A DNA stretch of 64,000 nt from Acholeplasmataceae bacterium UBA6150 (lineage in GTDB: Bacteria; Bacillota_I; Bacilli_A; Acholeplasmatales; UBA5453), in assembly GCA_002423145.1 (NCBI GenBank), contig DIUU01000005.1, positions 121,567 through 185,566 of the forward strand, given 5' to 3'. Below, in pieces: positions 26,289 to 35,796 of the stretch. Numbering within the stretch: the stretch's first letter is position 1; every line of letters begins with the position of its first letter. Below the pieces are notes generated by a model. That model ran no database searches and was not told the origin of the DNA. It worked only from the letters and a program-made list of their open reading frames with translations. The position numbers and the translations under genes are program-made.

Positions 26289-27023
26289 TTAGTCGATAGA
26301 ATCCTCCAAAATAAGGGATTCTAAGGTAGGTCTAAATGGATCAATATCATTTTCAAGCATCCTCAGAAACGCCATCAATGGGATGGCCTCTTTGATTTTA
26401 TTAGGCGATATATGCATGGTTTTACATATGAGATTCAAATATTTATTGGATAATCTTTGAGCATACTGTTTTAAAAGGATATAGGATCTCGCAATATCCA
26501 TCACTGGATTACCGGATTTCGCATTCACCCAATCGATGATGATGTATTTTTGGCCATCAAAGAGGATATTTTCTAAATGGAAATCTAAATGACATAATTG
26601 ATTCTTGGGTTCAATTTTGTTCAAGCTTATAAGGGCTTTTTCCTTTAACCTTAAGCTTAAATTGGATTGGTCAATTTGGTCCTTAAAAACACTAGCAGCC
26701 TGAGTAAGTGTGGGTACTTTGTAATTGAATATTTGAACTTGAAGGCTAATAAAATCATCTAGACCCTGCTTGTATTTATCTTTACGCATCCGATCAGCCA
26801 ATGTTTTCCCTTGAATAAAATCCATTTGGATTTGTCTTTGTTCTTTAAGATAAGTATATCGGATCAATGTTAAATCCGTATGCTCAAAAACCGCTTGATG
26901 GGTTTGATATTCATAATCAATCCAAGCGGTAGGAAAAGAATCAGGATAAGTTTTATAGGCGAAAATACCATCGGTATAGATCGTGGAAATTTTCCCTCGA
27001 CCGATAACTTTCATTTGTTCCAT
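26289..27023 (-). CDS. Aminoglycoside phosphotransferase-fold kinase
   Basis: This 244-residue APH/ChoK-type protein has an N-lobe with GRGKISTIYTDG and FAYKTYP (candidate ATP Lys). The catalytic loop is LCHLDFHLENIL (Asp and Asn present), and IIDWVNAKSGNPVMDIAR carries the metal-binding Asp. All kinase landmarks are present, so it is probably active. The substrate is unknown; many family members phosphorylate small molecules other than antibiotics. RBS AAGGAG. Confidence 0.85.
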   Translation of the reverse strand: MEQMKVIGRGKISTIYTDGIFAYKTYPDSFPTAWIDYEYQTHQAVFEHTDLTLIRYTYLKEQRQIQMDFIQGKTLADRMRKDKYKQGLDDFISLQVQIFNYKVPTLTQAASVFKDQIDQSNLSLRLKEKALISLNKIEPKNQLCHLDFHLENILFDGQKYIIIDWVNAKSGNPVMDIARSYILLKQYAQRLSNKYLNLICKTMHISPNKIKEAIPLMAFLRMLENDIDPFRPTLESLILEDSID

Positions 27024-27065
27024 AAAGCTCCTTTTTAATCAACCATCTATGATATATACAATCGA

Positions 27066-28019
27066 TTATCGTACATCTATACTATAAGTATACGTTTTGT
27101 CAGATGTGAATGAAATTGGATGGGTATTTTGTTTTAACGAAAAATCATACTTGGATTCATTCCAAAGTTGGTCATCCTTATATGCTTTCCAATGAACACT
27201 GAAGTTCATCTCAAGATTGACAACATCGACATAACCAAAGACTGTAGTGTTAACGGATATACCCGAGTTGGTTCCGTAACTCAAGCCCTCTAAATCAACG
27301 GCTTCAAATGAGATTTCCACTGCTGCATCCGTTTGACTAATTTGGAAATCCTTGAGTAAATTATAATTGTAGTTCCCATTGTTCATCGCGTCAAATTCTC
27401 CGATGAATGCGGATGAAAAAAGGTTGATGAAAAAGCCTTGAATGATTGATCCGATTTTCGTTTGGATAAGATGTGAATATTCGTTTAGACTAGGGTAGTC
27501 GTAATATTGATTAACCTCATGGGTCCTAGCGGCGCCTTCAATGTCATAATAGGTGTTGAATCTGTTTTGGTCTATGGTCAATGAGTAATACTTCTTTAAA
27601 TCTGATTTTATTGCATAAGTCTCGCTGTCTTGTTGTTCAATAAAATAATACTCAATTGGGATATTTACATAGCCAAATAATTCACTTTTAAACACATGTT
27701 TATAGCTGCCATCGTAGGTGATGAATTGTTCTTTATTCGGACTAAATTCGATGTTAACAAGCTCATCATGAACCTCTAGTAATTGATTATTAATCCAATG
27801 ATTGACTGTGATGTCGATGTTTTTATCTAAAATATAAGCATCATTGCCTTGAATAAATAAGTCTAATAAAAAACCGACTAAAGCTTCTGGTGTATCTAAT
27901 CTTCTAATCACTACGGGGTCTTCTTTTTCTGATGGTAGATTAATGGTCGGAGTTTTTTCACAAGCCATTAAAACAAACGATGAAATTAGAACAATCAAAA
28001 CTAAAAAAAGTTTGCGCAT
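27066..28019 (-). CDS. Lipoprotein of unknown function
   Basis: This protein of about 317 residues has a lipoprotein signal MRKLFLVLIVLISS and lipobox VLMACE (Cys about 20). The ATG at 28019 follows an AGGAGG RBS by nine bases. The mature part is beta-rich with many Tyr/Asp/Asn and no recognised motif. Single gene. Confidence 0.72.
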   Translation of the reverse strand: MRKLFLVLIVLISSFVLMACEKTPTINLPSEKEDPVVIRRLDTPEALVGFLLDLFIQGNDAYILDKNIDITVNHWINNQLLEVHDELVNIEFSPNKEQFITYDGSYKHVFKSELFGYVNIPIEYYFIEQQDSETYAIKSDLKKYYSLTIDQNRFNTYYDIEGAARTHEVNQYYDYPSLNEYSHLIQTKIGSIIQGFFINLFSSAFIGEFDAMNNGNYNYNLLKDFQISQTDAAVEISFEAVDLEGLSYGTNSGISVNTTVFGYVDVVNLEMNFSVHWKAYKDDQLWNESKYDFSLKQNTHPISFTSDKTYTYSIDVR

Positions 28020-28196
28020 TCTATAAATCCTCCTATAAATCCCCACCATTTTAAATTTTTTATTGCATTTTTTTAAGTCAATAAAACATAGATTTTGACA
28101 TGTGAAACATTACACATGAATTTATTGATAAAAGTTTGGTATCCATTGGAGCTAGTTTTCAGTAGCTTCATGGACACTTAATCAATGAAAAACAAC

Positions 28197-28574
28197 TTAA
28201 GTCGGTTCCTTTTCATCCTCAGATTTGGATTCATATTCATCCTCAGGTTTGGTCTCATCGGTTTGAATTGTTTGATTAAGCAGGGCTTGAACATTTTTCA
28301 ACCAGTCGCCTTCATTCGAAAGGGCTTGTTGAAATGCTTGAAAATCAGGATGATCACTGGCTTCAAGAAATCTTCGACGAATTCTGAATTGTTCCACAAG
28401 ACTCAACAAAACATCCAATCCAAATAAGGCTAACCCCACATAAACAAATGGTCTATTGAATATGCCAATAAGAAGAAAAATCATCGATGGGATAAATAGC
28501 CAAAAATAGTGAAAGATGATATTGGTGATGAACCCGATAATGAATAAACTGTTGGGATAACTTCTTTTTTCCAT
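28197..28574 (-). CDS. Two-span membrane protein with acidic tail
   Basis: This 125-residue protein has two or three hydrophobic segments in residues 8-60. A basic stretch FRIRRRFLEASD follows, and the C-terminus is very acidic (PEDEYESKSEDEKEP). RBS GAGGTT. It lies 24 bases behind the RlmCD gene and could share its transcript. No family recognised. Confidence 0.65.
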   Translation of the reverse strand: MEKRSYPNSLFIIGFITNIIFHYFWLFIPSMIFLLIGIFNRPFVYVGLALFGLDVLLSLVEQFRIRRRFLEASDHPDFQAFQQALSNEGDWLKNVQALLNQTIQTDETKPEDEYESKSEDEKEPT

Positions 28575-28598
28575 AGATATAACCTCAAGTAGGACTGT

Positions 28599-29915
28599 TT
28601 AGTTTTTAAGCGTTAACAAAACGCAATTTTCGATGTGATACGTTTGTGAAAACATATCCACAGGTTGGATGTCTCCAATGTGATAACTTCTAGATAATTG
28701 TTTTAAATCCCGCACCAATGTTTCAGGATCACATGACACATACACGACTTTTTTAGGTCTTAATACCTGCAGTGCCTTCACAAATTCAAGGTCTAGACCT
28801 GAACGTGGGGGGTCAACAACCACCGCGTCTAATTTGATTTTTTGTTCCACGAGTGCGAGCATGTAATCTTTCGCATCCATCGCGACAAACTCAATATTTT
28901 TAATGTTATTCAATTCTGCATTTTTGACTGCACTTCGAACAGAGTCCTTATTGATTTCAACTGACAAGACTTTCGAAACATAGTCACTCAACATCATACC
29001 AATCGTTCCAATGCCCGCATAGGCATCCAATATGACTTCGTTTTTCGCCGGTTTAAGTCTTTTTAGGACTTCACCATAAAGTACTTCGGTTTGATGGGCG
29101 TTCACTTGATAAAAAGTCTTAGGTCCGATTAAGAACCGTTTGCCCATCAAAATATCTTCGATGTATCCTTTACCAGTAATGATTTTGGAATCCTCACCAA
29201 GGACAACAGAGGTTTTTCGATCATTGATGTTGTGAACAATCGAGGTGATGTCTGGGTGGGCAAGATTCAAATCTTTGACTAAATTATTTCTCCCTGGAAA
29301 GATGTTCGATGGGGTGACTATAACCACCAAAATTTGTTTGGTTTTTAAACTTCTTTTGACTAAAACGTGACGGATGATGCCCGTTCTCTTGTCTTCATCA
29401 TACGCCGTAATTTTGTGTTTTTTCATCAATAATTTGATGGTATTGATGATTTGATTCGCCACATGGTCTTGGATATCACAATCCGAAATATTGACCACTT
29501 TGTGTGTGTTTTCTTCATACAATCCCGCAACGACTTTATTTTTATGTTCCCGAAATGTCATCTGTATTTTATTTCGGTAGTTATAGGGTTCAGCTGAACC
29601 GAGTGGATTTAACACTGCGACTTCCAACTGATATTTTTCACACTGTTCAATGATTTGGTTTTGTTTTAATTTGAGTTGATCTTCATAAGACATGTGCATG
29701 AGTTGACAACCACCACAGGTGTCATATTTTGGACACCTTACAGGCACACGGTTTGGACTATCTAAAACCCGCTTGACCACTTCTAGTCCTTGGGTTGTCA
29801 TATCGACATTCACTTTTTCGCCAACCATGAGGTTGGGTAATCGATACATTTTTTGATCGATTTCAACAATGGCATAGCCATAATTGTCAGTTTTTTTAAT
29901 TTCAATGGTTTTCAT
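28599..29915 (-). CDS. rlmCD: 23S rRNA (uracil-C5)-methyltransferase RlmCD/RumA
   Basis: This 438-residue SAM-dependent enzyme methylates uracil C5 in 23S rRNA (U747/U1939 in Firmicutes). It has an N-terminal TRAM domain and a [4Fe-4S] cluster motif CPKYDTCGGCQL with a further Cys. The methyltransferase core shows DAYAGIGTIG, VVVDPPRSGLD and YVSCDPETLVRDL, where the catalytic Cys sits, and the C-terminal MFSQTYHIENCVLLTLK. RBS AAAGGA. It follows a gene of unknown function by 9 bases. Confidence 0.94.
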   Translation of the reverse strand: MKTIEIKKTDNYGYAIVEIDQKMYRLPNLMVGEKVNVDMTTQGLEVVKRVLDSPNRVPVRCPKYDTCGGCQLMHMSYEDQLKLKQNQIIEQCEKYQLEVAVLNPLGSAEPYNYRNKIQMTFREHKNKVVAGLYEENTHKVVNISDCDIQDHVANQIINTIKLLMKKHKITAYDEDKRTGIIRHVLVKRSLKTKQILVVIVTPSNIFPGRNNLVKDLNLAHPDITSIVHNINDRKTSVVLGEDSKIITGKGYIEDILMGKRFLIGPKTFYQVNAHQTEVLYGEVLKRLKPAKNEVILDAYAGIGTIGMMLSDYVSKVLSVEINKDSVRSAVKNAELNNIKNIEFVAMDAKDYMLALVEQKIKLDAVVVDPPRSGLDLEFVKALQVLRPKKVVYVSCDPETLVRDLKQLSRSYHIGDIQPVDMFSQTYHIENCVLLTLKN

Positions 29916-29924
29916 GGGTTTCCT

Positions 29925-30677
29925 TTAAAGTTGAAGGATTTTTTCAATTTCAACTTTGATTTTTTCTTGTTGGATATCCTTAAAATAACTGAAATCCAGA
30001 GATTTTAAGTGATTTTTTATGGTTTGTTTTAAATAAGGTTTTTCTTTAATCCACCACTGGAATCCAACGATGGTTTCGATGATGGTGGTAAAATAGGGTA
30101 ATTCTAATAATTTGAAGTATTCGATTAAATAACCATCATATTGATGTTTAGGATCATATTTTAAACTGTGTAATAATAACCCAATACCGTAAGAAATATA
30201 GTTTCTTTTGGGATGTCTTAATAAAAAATAATAATCAATCAAAGGAATTTCATTTTCTTCCAATGTATCAACTAACTTCAAATATGCCGAATCACTGTAG
30301 GACTGGTTTTTATCGTCGAGTGCTTCAATCAAGTCTTTTGTATTAAATATCATATATTTCATGATGACTTCATCACAAACATCTTTGATGATTTCAATCG
30401 CCTCACGACTCGTTCTATCGACTTTAATGGAAGTAACACCAAAAATGGCGTTGGTTAAACGTCCTTTGGCTTTTTGGATGTTTTCTTGATCGGTCGTATA
30501 TAAACCCAAATACGTCGGGGTGATGTCAAACGCAAGCATGACATCAACTGTGAGTTTAAACGCCGGAATAGAAAACATGATGACTGGTTTTAGTTTTGTT
30601 CTTTTCTCGACGTGGGCACACAATTCGTCTATGACCATCTTTTGATCTGTCGATAAAATTTGAAGGTATTCTTCCAT
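29925..30677 (-). CDS. Uncharacterised protein with DUF1801/YdhG-like N-terminal part
   Basis: In this 250-residue protein residues 1-115 resemble the YdhG/DUF1801 fold (KPVIMFSIPAFKLTVDVML, TYLGLYTTD, a basic AKGRLTNAIFGVTSIK, then a helix). Residues 120-250 are helical and contain FQWWIKEKPYLKQTIKNH, reminiscent of DNA-alkylation-repeat or HEAT-like segments. That assignment is weak. It sits between a 2-hydroxyacid dehydrogenase and RlmCD with gaps under 10 bases. Confidence 0.6.
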   Translation of the reverse strand: MEEYLQILSTDQKMVIDELCAHVEKRTKLKPVIMFSIPAFKLTVDVMLAFDITPTYLGLYTTDQENIQKAKGRLTNAIFGVTSIKVDRTSREAIEIIKDVCDEVIMKYMIFNTKDLIEALDDKNQSYSDSAYLKLVDTLEENEIPLIDYYFLLRHPKRNYISYGIGLLLHSLKYDPKHQYDGYLIEYFKLLELPYFTTIIETIVGFQWWIKEKPYLKQTIKNHLKSLDFSYFKDIQQEKIKVEIEKILQL

Positions 30678-30685
30678 ACTGACTC

Positions 30686-31603
30686 CTAAAATATGACCGT
30701 ATTTTTAAGGGGTTTTTGTTCCATAAATCGCTTGATATTGTCTTCGACTAAATCATATAAACGAGACATCATATAGGGACTAGATGGCGCGTTGTGTGGT
30801 GTTATAAATACGTTCTCCATGGTCCATAGTGGGGATTCTTTCGGTAGTGGTTCGGGGGTCATCACGTCTAAACCAGCCCCACGAAGTTGACCTTTTTGAA
30901 GGGCATCGATTAACGCGTCTTGATCCACCACTTCGCCGCGACCAACATTGATTAGCACGGCTTCTTTTTTCATCCATGATAGTTTTTCAGCGTTGATGAG
31001 TTTAAGTGTATTTTCATTGAGTGGTAAGGTGATGACGACATAATCACTTTGACTTAACACTTGTTTTAGTCCGGATTCACCGGTAAAAGTTTGATCAAAT
31101 ATCGGATTTGGTAAGTCTGATTTACGGTAAGTAATCAAGGTCGCACCAAATGCTTTTAAGCGAATTGCTGCGGCGTTCGCAAGCGATCCTGAGCCTAAAA
31201 AACCGATGGTTGATCCATGAATTTCGGGTTCGAAACGGTGTGGTTTCCAAATCCCTTCATCCATTTGATGAATGTATTTTTTAACATTACGATTGATGAC
31301 CAACATCTTCGTAATGATGTCTTCAGCAATTGTGATGGCATACACATCTTTCGCATTCGTAAAAACGATTTTTTTCGCTTTAAATGTCGCTTGATCGACT
31401 TGATTATAGCCCACCATCAGCGATTGAGCCCATTGAAGTCTCGGTAGTACCGATAAGTTATCCTTGTTCAAAAAATTGGGATAAACGATACAGGCGACAA
31501 CACTGGGGTCGACTTGATCGACAAAATCTATCGTCGGAAATGTTTGTTTTAATTTTTCAACATAAGGGGTTTCTAAAATGCGTGGTTGGATATAAATTTT
31601 CAA
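30686..31603 (-). CDS. D-isomer specific 2-hydroxyacid dehydrogenase
   Basis: This NAD(P)-dependent enzyme of about 305 residues has an atypical Rossmann motif TIGFLGSGSLANAAAIRL. The catalytic Arg region is LINVGRGEVVD, the catalytic Glu lies near MTPEPLPKESPLW, and the His is in FITPHNAPSSP. I prefer the TTG at 31603, which has AGGTGA five bases upstream; the GTG at 31612 is the alternative. Closest in style to GhrA-type glyoxylate/hydroxypyruvate reductases. The substrate is uncertain. The upstream zinc-ribbon gene ends 9 bases before this start. Confidence 0.85.
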   Translation of the reverse strand: MKIYIQPRILETPYVEKLKQTFPTIDFVDQVDPSVVACIVYPNFLNKDNLSVLPRLQWAQSLMVGYNQVDQATFKAKKIVFTNAKDVYAITIAEDIITKMLVINRNVKKYIHQMDEGIWKPHRFEPEIHGSTIGFLGSGSLANAAAIRLKAFGATLITYRKSDLPNPIFDQTFTGESGLKQVLSQSDYVVITLPLNENTLKLINAEKLSWMKKEAVLINVGRGEVVDQDALIDALQKGQLRGAGLDVMTPEPLPKESPLWTMENVFITPHNAPSSPYMMSRLYDLVEDNIKRFMEQKPLKNTVIF

Positions 31604-31612
31604 TCGATTCAC

Positions 31613-31888
31613 CTACTTTTTCATTTTTACGAATAAATATATAAGGGCTGCTGGCCAGAAGAATATCCCGAGAACCACCAATATAATGATGTCTTGATCG
31701 GTAAAATTACTTTTCTTTGGTGCTTCTTGTCTTCCATTTCTTTGCCCATCATTATGGAAAAAGTCTTCTTCACTCAAGGTTTCTTTTCTAACTGCTTTGG
31801 ATGTATGTCCACAAAATGGACAAGTTTCTTGATCATCATAATACTCATTGTTACATTCAACACATTTAACTTGTTTAATTTCCCTCAT
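31613..31888 (-). CDS. Zinc-ribbon membrane protein
   Basis: This 91-residue protein has an N-terminal zinc ribbon (CVECNNEYYDDQETCPFCG, CxxC and CxxC), a charged linker, and one or two membrane helices at 65-90. Such proteins are small membrane-bound zinc-finger proteins of unknown role. It ends 9 bases before the dehydrogenase. Confidence 0.75.
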   Translation of the reverse strand: MREIKQVKCVECNNEYYDDQETCPFCGHTSKAVRKETLSEEDFFHNDGQRNGRQEAPKKSNFTDQDIIILVVLGIFFWPAALIYLFVKMKK

Positions 31889-31996
31889 TGCTTTACCCTC
31901 TATAACCCATTATAATCTAACTATGAGTATATCATATTTGGTCTTAAAAGACCATATTTCTTTAAAAAAATCCATAAAATAAAGGGGTTAAAACAC

Positions 31997-32839
31997 ATGA
32001 AAATCGGTTTTATTGGTATTGGTATTATGGGATTACCCATGGCACGACATTTGAAAAAAACAGGGCATTCAATTTCGATCTACAACAGAACATTTGATAA
32101 AATTAAGGATTTAGGTAATGAATTTGAACTGTGTAAAACCCTCAAAGAAGTCGTCGTAGAAAAAGATATTATTTTCTCCATTGTGGGTTACCCTTCTGAA
32201 GTCGAATCTTGTCTATTAGAGGCTTTTAATCATGCAAAACCACATACTGTATTTGTCGATATGACCACGTCTTCACCAAAACTCGCAGCCACATTGGCCA
32301 ACCAGGCTAAAACCCATGGATTTATTGTCATGGATGCGCCAGTCACTGGTGGAGATATTGGTGCAAAAAACGGGACATTATCGATGATGGTTGGGGGCGA
32401 CGCATCGACCTTTGAACACATCAAACCGTTATTAGAAACCATGACTTCAAAAATCACTTATATGGGTGAAGCTGGGGCAGGTCAACATGCAAAACTGGCG
32501 AATCAAATATGCATCGCAGCCAACCTCATGGGGGTGGCTGAAGCACTGACTTTCGCAAAAGACCATCATCTAGATCAAAATGCGATGTTACAAGTCATAT
32601 CTGCAGGCTCAGCTGCTTCATGGCAAGCCATCCATAATGGGCCTAAAATGATCCATCATGATTACGCACCTGGGTTCTTCGTCAAGCATTTTCTAAAGGA
32701 CTTAACATTGGCTCTAGATGAAATGGTGACCCCATTACCACTGTTAAAACAAGCCCATGCCCTTTATACTTGGCTCTCTGAATCACAAAGTGATTCTGGG
32801 ACCCAAGCCTTGATTGAATATTATTTATCAATCTCTTAA
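31997..32839 (+). CDS. NAD(P)-dependent 3-hydroxyisobutyrate dehydrogenase family enzyme
   Basis: This 280-residue beta-hydroxyacid dehydrogenase has the Rossmann motif FIGIGIMGLPMARHL and the substrate-binding MDAPVTGGDIGAKNGTLSMM. The catalytic Lys lies in GQHAKLANQI. A C-terminal helical domain (DLTLALDEM) follows. It could act on 3-hydroxyisobutyrate, tartronate semialdehyde or succinic semialdehyde; the sequence alone does not tell. RBS AAAGGGG. It is transcribed alone and ends in a bidirectional terminator shared with the GGDEF gene. Confidence 0.9.
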   Translation: MKIGFIGIGIMGLPMARHLKKTGHSISIYNRTFDKIKDLGNEFELCKTLKEVVVEKDIIFSIVGYPSEVESCLLEAFNHAKPHTVFVDMTTSSPKLAATLANQAKTHGFIVMDAPVTGGDIGAKNGTLSMMVGGDASTFEHIKPLLETMTSKITYMGEAGAGQHAKLANQICIAANLMGVAEALTFAKDHHLDQNAMLQVISAGSAASWQAIHNGPKMIHHDYAPGFFVKHFLKDLTLALDEMVTPLPLLKQAHALYTWLSESQSDSGTQALIEYYLSIS

Positions 32840-32844
32840 ACAAT

Positions 32845-32880
32845 AAAGCACAAATCATATCATCAACGGATTTGTGCTTT
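32845..32880. terminator. Bidirectional terminator
   Basis: A 12-bp stem AAAGCACAAATC / GATTTGTGCTTT between convergent genes, with T's on the plus-strand side and T's on the minus-strand side. Confidence 0.85.
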
Positions 32881-33986
32881 TATTCTGCTGTATAATGTTC
32901 AATTTTGTCTTTACCATAAATCTTTGCTTTATATAGTGCTACATCAGCGTTATCTATCAATTTCATATAGTTGGTACTGCTCAAATTCGTTTCATAGGCA
33001 ATGCCGATTGATATGGATAATTTTTGACCAGTATTACTACAGGATATATCTAATTTTTTGATGTCTTGTTTGATTTTATATAGGGTTTCAAATATTGTGT
33101 TTATCGGTTGATTAGTAAATACACCAATAAACTCTTCCCCACCAAATCTCGCAAAAAATGTATCTGGTTTAACTTGGTTTTGAATGATATTACCCAGCGC
33201 TTCTAAGATATTATCGCCCTCTAAATGCCCATAATAATCGTTGTAAAGTTTAAAGTCATCGATATCGATAATCGCAATCCCTAGGGGGATATGATTGATA
33301 GAATTATGCTTATACACTTTTTCTATGTGGAGATTAAATGCACGACGATTTGGGAGTTTAGTTAGTTCATCCAAGTGGCTATATGCAATGAATAATTCTT
33401 TTAAGTATAATTCTTTTTTTCTCAATCTCAGGACCATCCAATTGATTGGAATACCGATGGTTTGACCGGTGATGATGAAGTAAAACCGCATAGTTAAGTC
33501 ACCATTTGACTGTCCTGAATAGAAATAACTACCGATAATGAATACCAGACCAGACACTAGAATGAATAAAACCATGTCGATTTCTTTCAGTAGGAACAAC
33601 GTTGGATATAGCACTAGAAATAGGATAAAAAATAGCGGTAAAATTTCATTATTGATATATACACTCATGAAAATTAGTGAAAATGACATGATAAATAGAA
33701 ATCCCAAAGTCATTTTATAAACATACGGAAATGAATAATCATTTCTTTTAAGTAGTCGATTGGTCCAATAAGCGAAAAATGAAAATAATAAATAAAGCAC
33801 GATCAGTCCCAGATTGATTACCCATGAGTCTTCGAGTAATCGGATGATAACAACAGTAAAAACGGCGTTAATCGCCAGTGATAGTAAGGAAACCATCCTT
33901 AAATTTTCTAACGTGTCTTTCGCCAAATTATGAGCATTTCTAGCGATATAACTGGCTTTGATTTCATCTTGAAGGGATTTATTCAT
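32880..33986 (-). CDS. Membrane diguanylate cyclase (GGDEF)
   Basis: This protein of about 368 residues has six hydrophobic segments (about 30-190) and a C-terminal GGDEF domain (about 205-365). The domain shows DELTKLPNRRAF, IDIDDFKLYNDYYGH and the intact signature ARFGGEEF. No RxxD inhibitory site is visible five residues upstream. The ATG at 33986 has RBS AAGGGGG; an upstream in-frame start would add an unlikely 28 residues. It should make c-di-GMP at the membrane. The partner may be the riboswitch at 2.8 kb. Confidence 0.9.
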   Translation of the reverse strand: MNKSLQDEIKASYIARNAHNLAKDTLENLRMVSLLSLAINAVFTVVIIRLLEDSWVINLGLIVLYLLFSFFAYWTNRLLKRNDYSFPYVYKMTLGFLFIMSFSLIFMSVYINNEILPLFFILFLVLYPTLFLLKEIDMVLFILVSGLVFIIGSYFYSGQSNGDLTMRFYFIITGQTIGIPINWMVLRLRKKELYLKELFIAYSHLDELTKLPNRRAFNLHIEKVYKHNSINHIPLGIAIIDIDDFKLYNDYYGHLEGDNILEALGNIIQNQVKPDTFFARFGGEEFIGVFTNQPINTIFETLYKIKQDIKKLDISCSNTGQKLSISIGIAYETNLSSTNYMKLIDNADVALYKAKIYGKDKIEHYTAE

Positions 33987-34097
33987 AGGATTCCCCCTTT
34001 GCTTAACCATGCATATGGATTTTAGCACACTTTGGGTAGAAAAAAAACAGTATATTTTATTTGAAAACAAAAAAAGCCGTTTTATTGGCTAATTTCA

Positions 34098-35210
34098 TTA
34101 TTTACGTTTATTTTCATACATCAATTGGTCTAAGTGATTCATAAATTTATCAAAATGTTCATAGGAAGCATTGAATTCGCCATAACCAACGGACAATCCA
34201 ATCGGGTAATCAAACTTCTTCTGCATATTAAATGAGTCTACCTGTGATTTCACAACACTCACCATTTGTTTTAAATCTAAATTTGGTATATGTGTCATCA
34301 GTGCAATGAACTCATCGCCACCAAGTCTCGCAATAATCGTGTTTTGAGGTAGGGTATCTTTGACGATTTCAACGACTTTCTTTAATGCCAAATCACCTGC
34401 TATATGTCCGTAGGTATCATTGATTTCTTTCAAGTGATCTAAATCAAAATAGATGGCTGATACGGGTTCTTCGCTCTGACTTTTAGCCAAACGATGGATG
34501 TGTAAAAAGAAGGTTTCTCTGGTCCAAGCCCTGGTCAGAAAATCCAAGTGGATGACCCTTTGTTGAAGAAACAAATACATCAGAATTAAACCGAATGCAA
34601 CACTCGGCCAAATCGTTAGTATGCCATAATATAGCGCTTGAATCAGTCCACCAAACATCGGTAGGGTGAAGGAAACAAAGAGTAATATTTTATCTTGTTT
34701 TGTGATGGTTTTACGATTTTGATAGACGATAATCAAAGAAAATACCATATAAAGATAGGTTGCGATGGTTACGATAGGATACAATTCATTTCGATAATAC
34801 TGACCATTTTCAACTGAAAATACATAACCAGTCCAAGGATTGGTTAATACGACCACTAAACTGATGATTTGTGGTAAAAGTAACACCACGTGAACCCATC
34901 TTTTAATATTTACATTAGGTGCGAACATCGATCGGATTAGATAAAACCATGAGAGTGTTAGAATCGGTCCTATCGCGAATAATACAGAATTTAAAACATT
35001 TGCCATTAAAACAGAAAAGGGGTCATTTTTACCATCAATGATGATGGTGTAGGCTTCAATCAATAATACAAATACAATGATCCAAGCAGTGATTAGATAG
35101 GCAATCGATACCGTGTCTTTTCGATTCAAACGAAAATACGCAATGATAGATATCAAAAATAACAAAAAAGCAGTCATGAAACTGACATCCGTTTGGTAAT
35201 ACAGCTGCAT
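34098..35210 (-). CDS. Seven-span membrane diguanylate cyclase (GGDEF)
   Basis: This 370-residue protein has seven or so membrane helices in residues 10-215, resembling the N-terminal seven-helix sensor of some histidine kinases. A GGDEF domain follows (DFLTRAWTRETF, FDLDHLKEINDTYGH, ARLGGDEF). The signature is intact and no RxxD site is seen, so it is a probable active cyclase without product inhibition. RBS GGGGGTGAT. It lies upstream of the other GGDEF gene, with a small hairpin between them. Confidence 0.9.
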   Translation of the reverse strand: MQLYYQTDVSFMTAFLLFLISIIAYFRLNRKDTVSIAYLITAWIIVFVLLIEAYTIIIDGKNDPFSVLMANVLNSVLFAIGPILTLSWFYLIRSMFAPNVNIKRWVHVVLLLPQIISLVVVLTNPWTGYVFSVENGQYYRNELYPIVTIATYLYMVFSLIIVYQNRKTITKQDKILLFVSFTLPMFGGLIQALYYGILTIWPSVAFGLILMYLFLQQRVIHLDFLTRAWTRETFFLHIHRLAKSQSEEPVSAIYFDLDHLKEINDTYGHIAGDLALKKVVEIVKDTLPQNTIIARLGGDEFIALMTHIPNLDLKQMVSVVKSQVDSFNMQKKFDYPIGLSVGYGEFNASYEHFDKFMNHLDQLMYENKRK

Positions 35211-35240
35211 ATAATCACCCCCACACTTATATTATACTAA

Positions 35241-35708
35241 TTACAACTTACATTGGCTCTTTTTTATTTCACGAATTAACCAAATAAACCCCAAAATCAA
35301 TAATCCGAGTGAAATCAGTTTATAAGGTAACCCTGCCAGTGGCAATACTGCTACTGAAAAGGTGATGCCAATGACTGCGAAAAATGCGATGACACAGGAC
35401 GTACAGCCATAGGTTAAAACACCAAATAAGACCGAAAACATCGTCATAAATGTGCCTTTTCCTTCTTTTTTAGTTAGGTCCACCAAAGCACTAGACAGAT
35501 TAAACATCAGAGCGGAAAATAACGACATAACCACATTTAAAATGATATTGATGGTCACCAAGTATTGGCCATAACGGATGCTCATGTCAAAATAACCACC
35601 ATTTAGACTGTCTAATAAGAAATATATCACCATAAAAAATCCACTATAAATCGCGAATGAAACCAAATATTTCATACTTTTTTGTTTTTTTAATACTAAA
35701 CTTAACAT
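35241..35708 (-). CDS. Four-span membrane protein with YGCTSC motif
   Basis: This 155-residue protein has four hydrophobic helices and a vicinal cysteine pair motif LTYGCTSCVIAFF in helix 3. The pattern looks conserved and might bind a metal or take part in redox chemistry, but I do not recognise the family. RBS AAGGAG. Confidence 0.65.
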   Translation of the reverse strand: MLSLVLKKQKSMKYLVSFAIYSGFFMVIYFLLDSLNGGYFDMSIRYGQYLVTINIILNVVMSLFSALMFNLSSALVDLTKKEGKGTFMTMFSVLFGVLTYGCTSCVIAFFAVIGITFSVAVLPLAGLPYKLISLGLLILGFIWLIREIKKSQCKL

Positions 35709-35796
35709 AGATCTTGCTCCTTTATATTATGTAATACCATTATAACAAATCCTTCTTTATCGTGTAGCCTTCATGCATTATAGCATCAAGAATGGA

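Noticed and set aside
28599..29915. Possibility that the RlmCD gene is the source of repeats A and B
   Set aside because: Its end reads HIENCVLLTLKN and differs from VESITLL in both copies, so the repeats are not recent copies of this gene.
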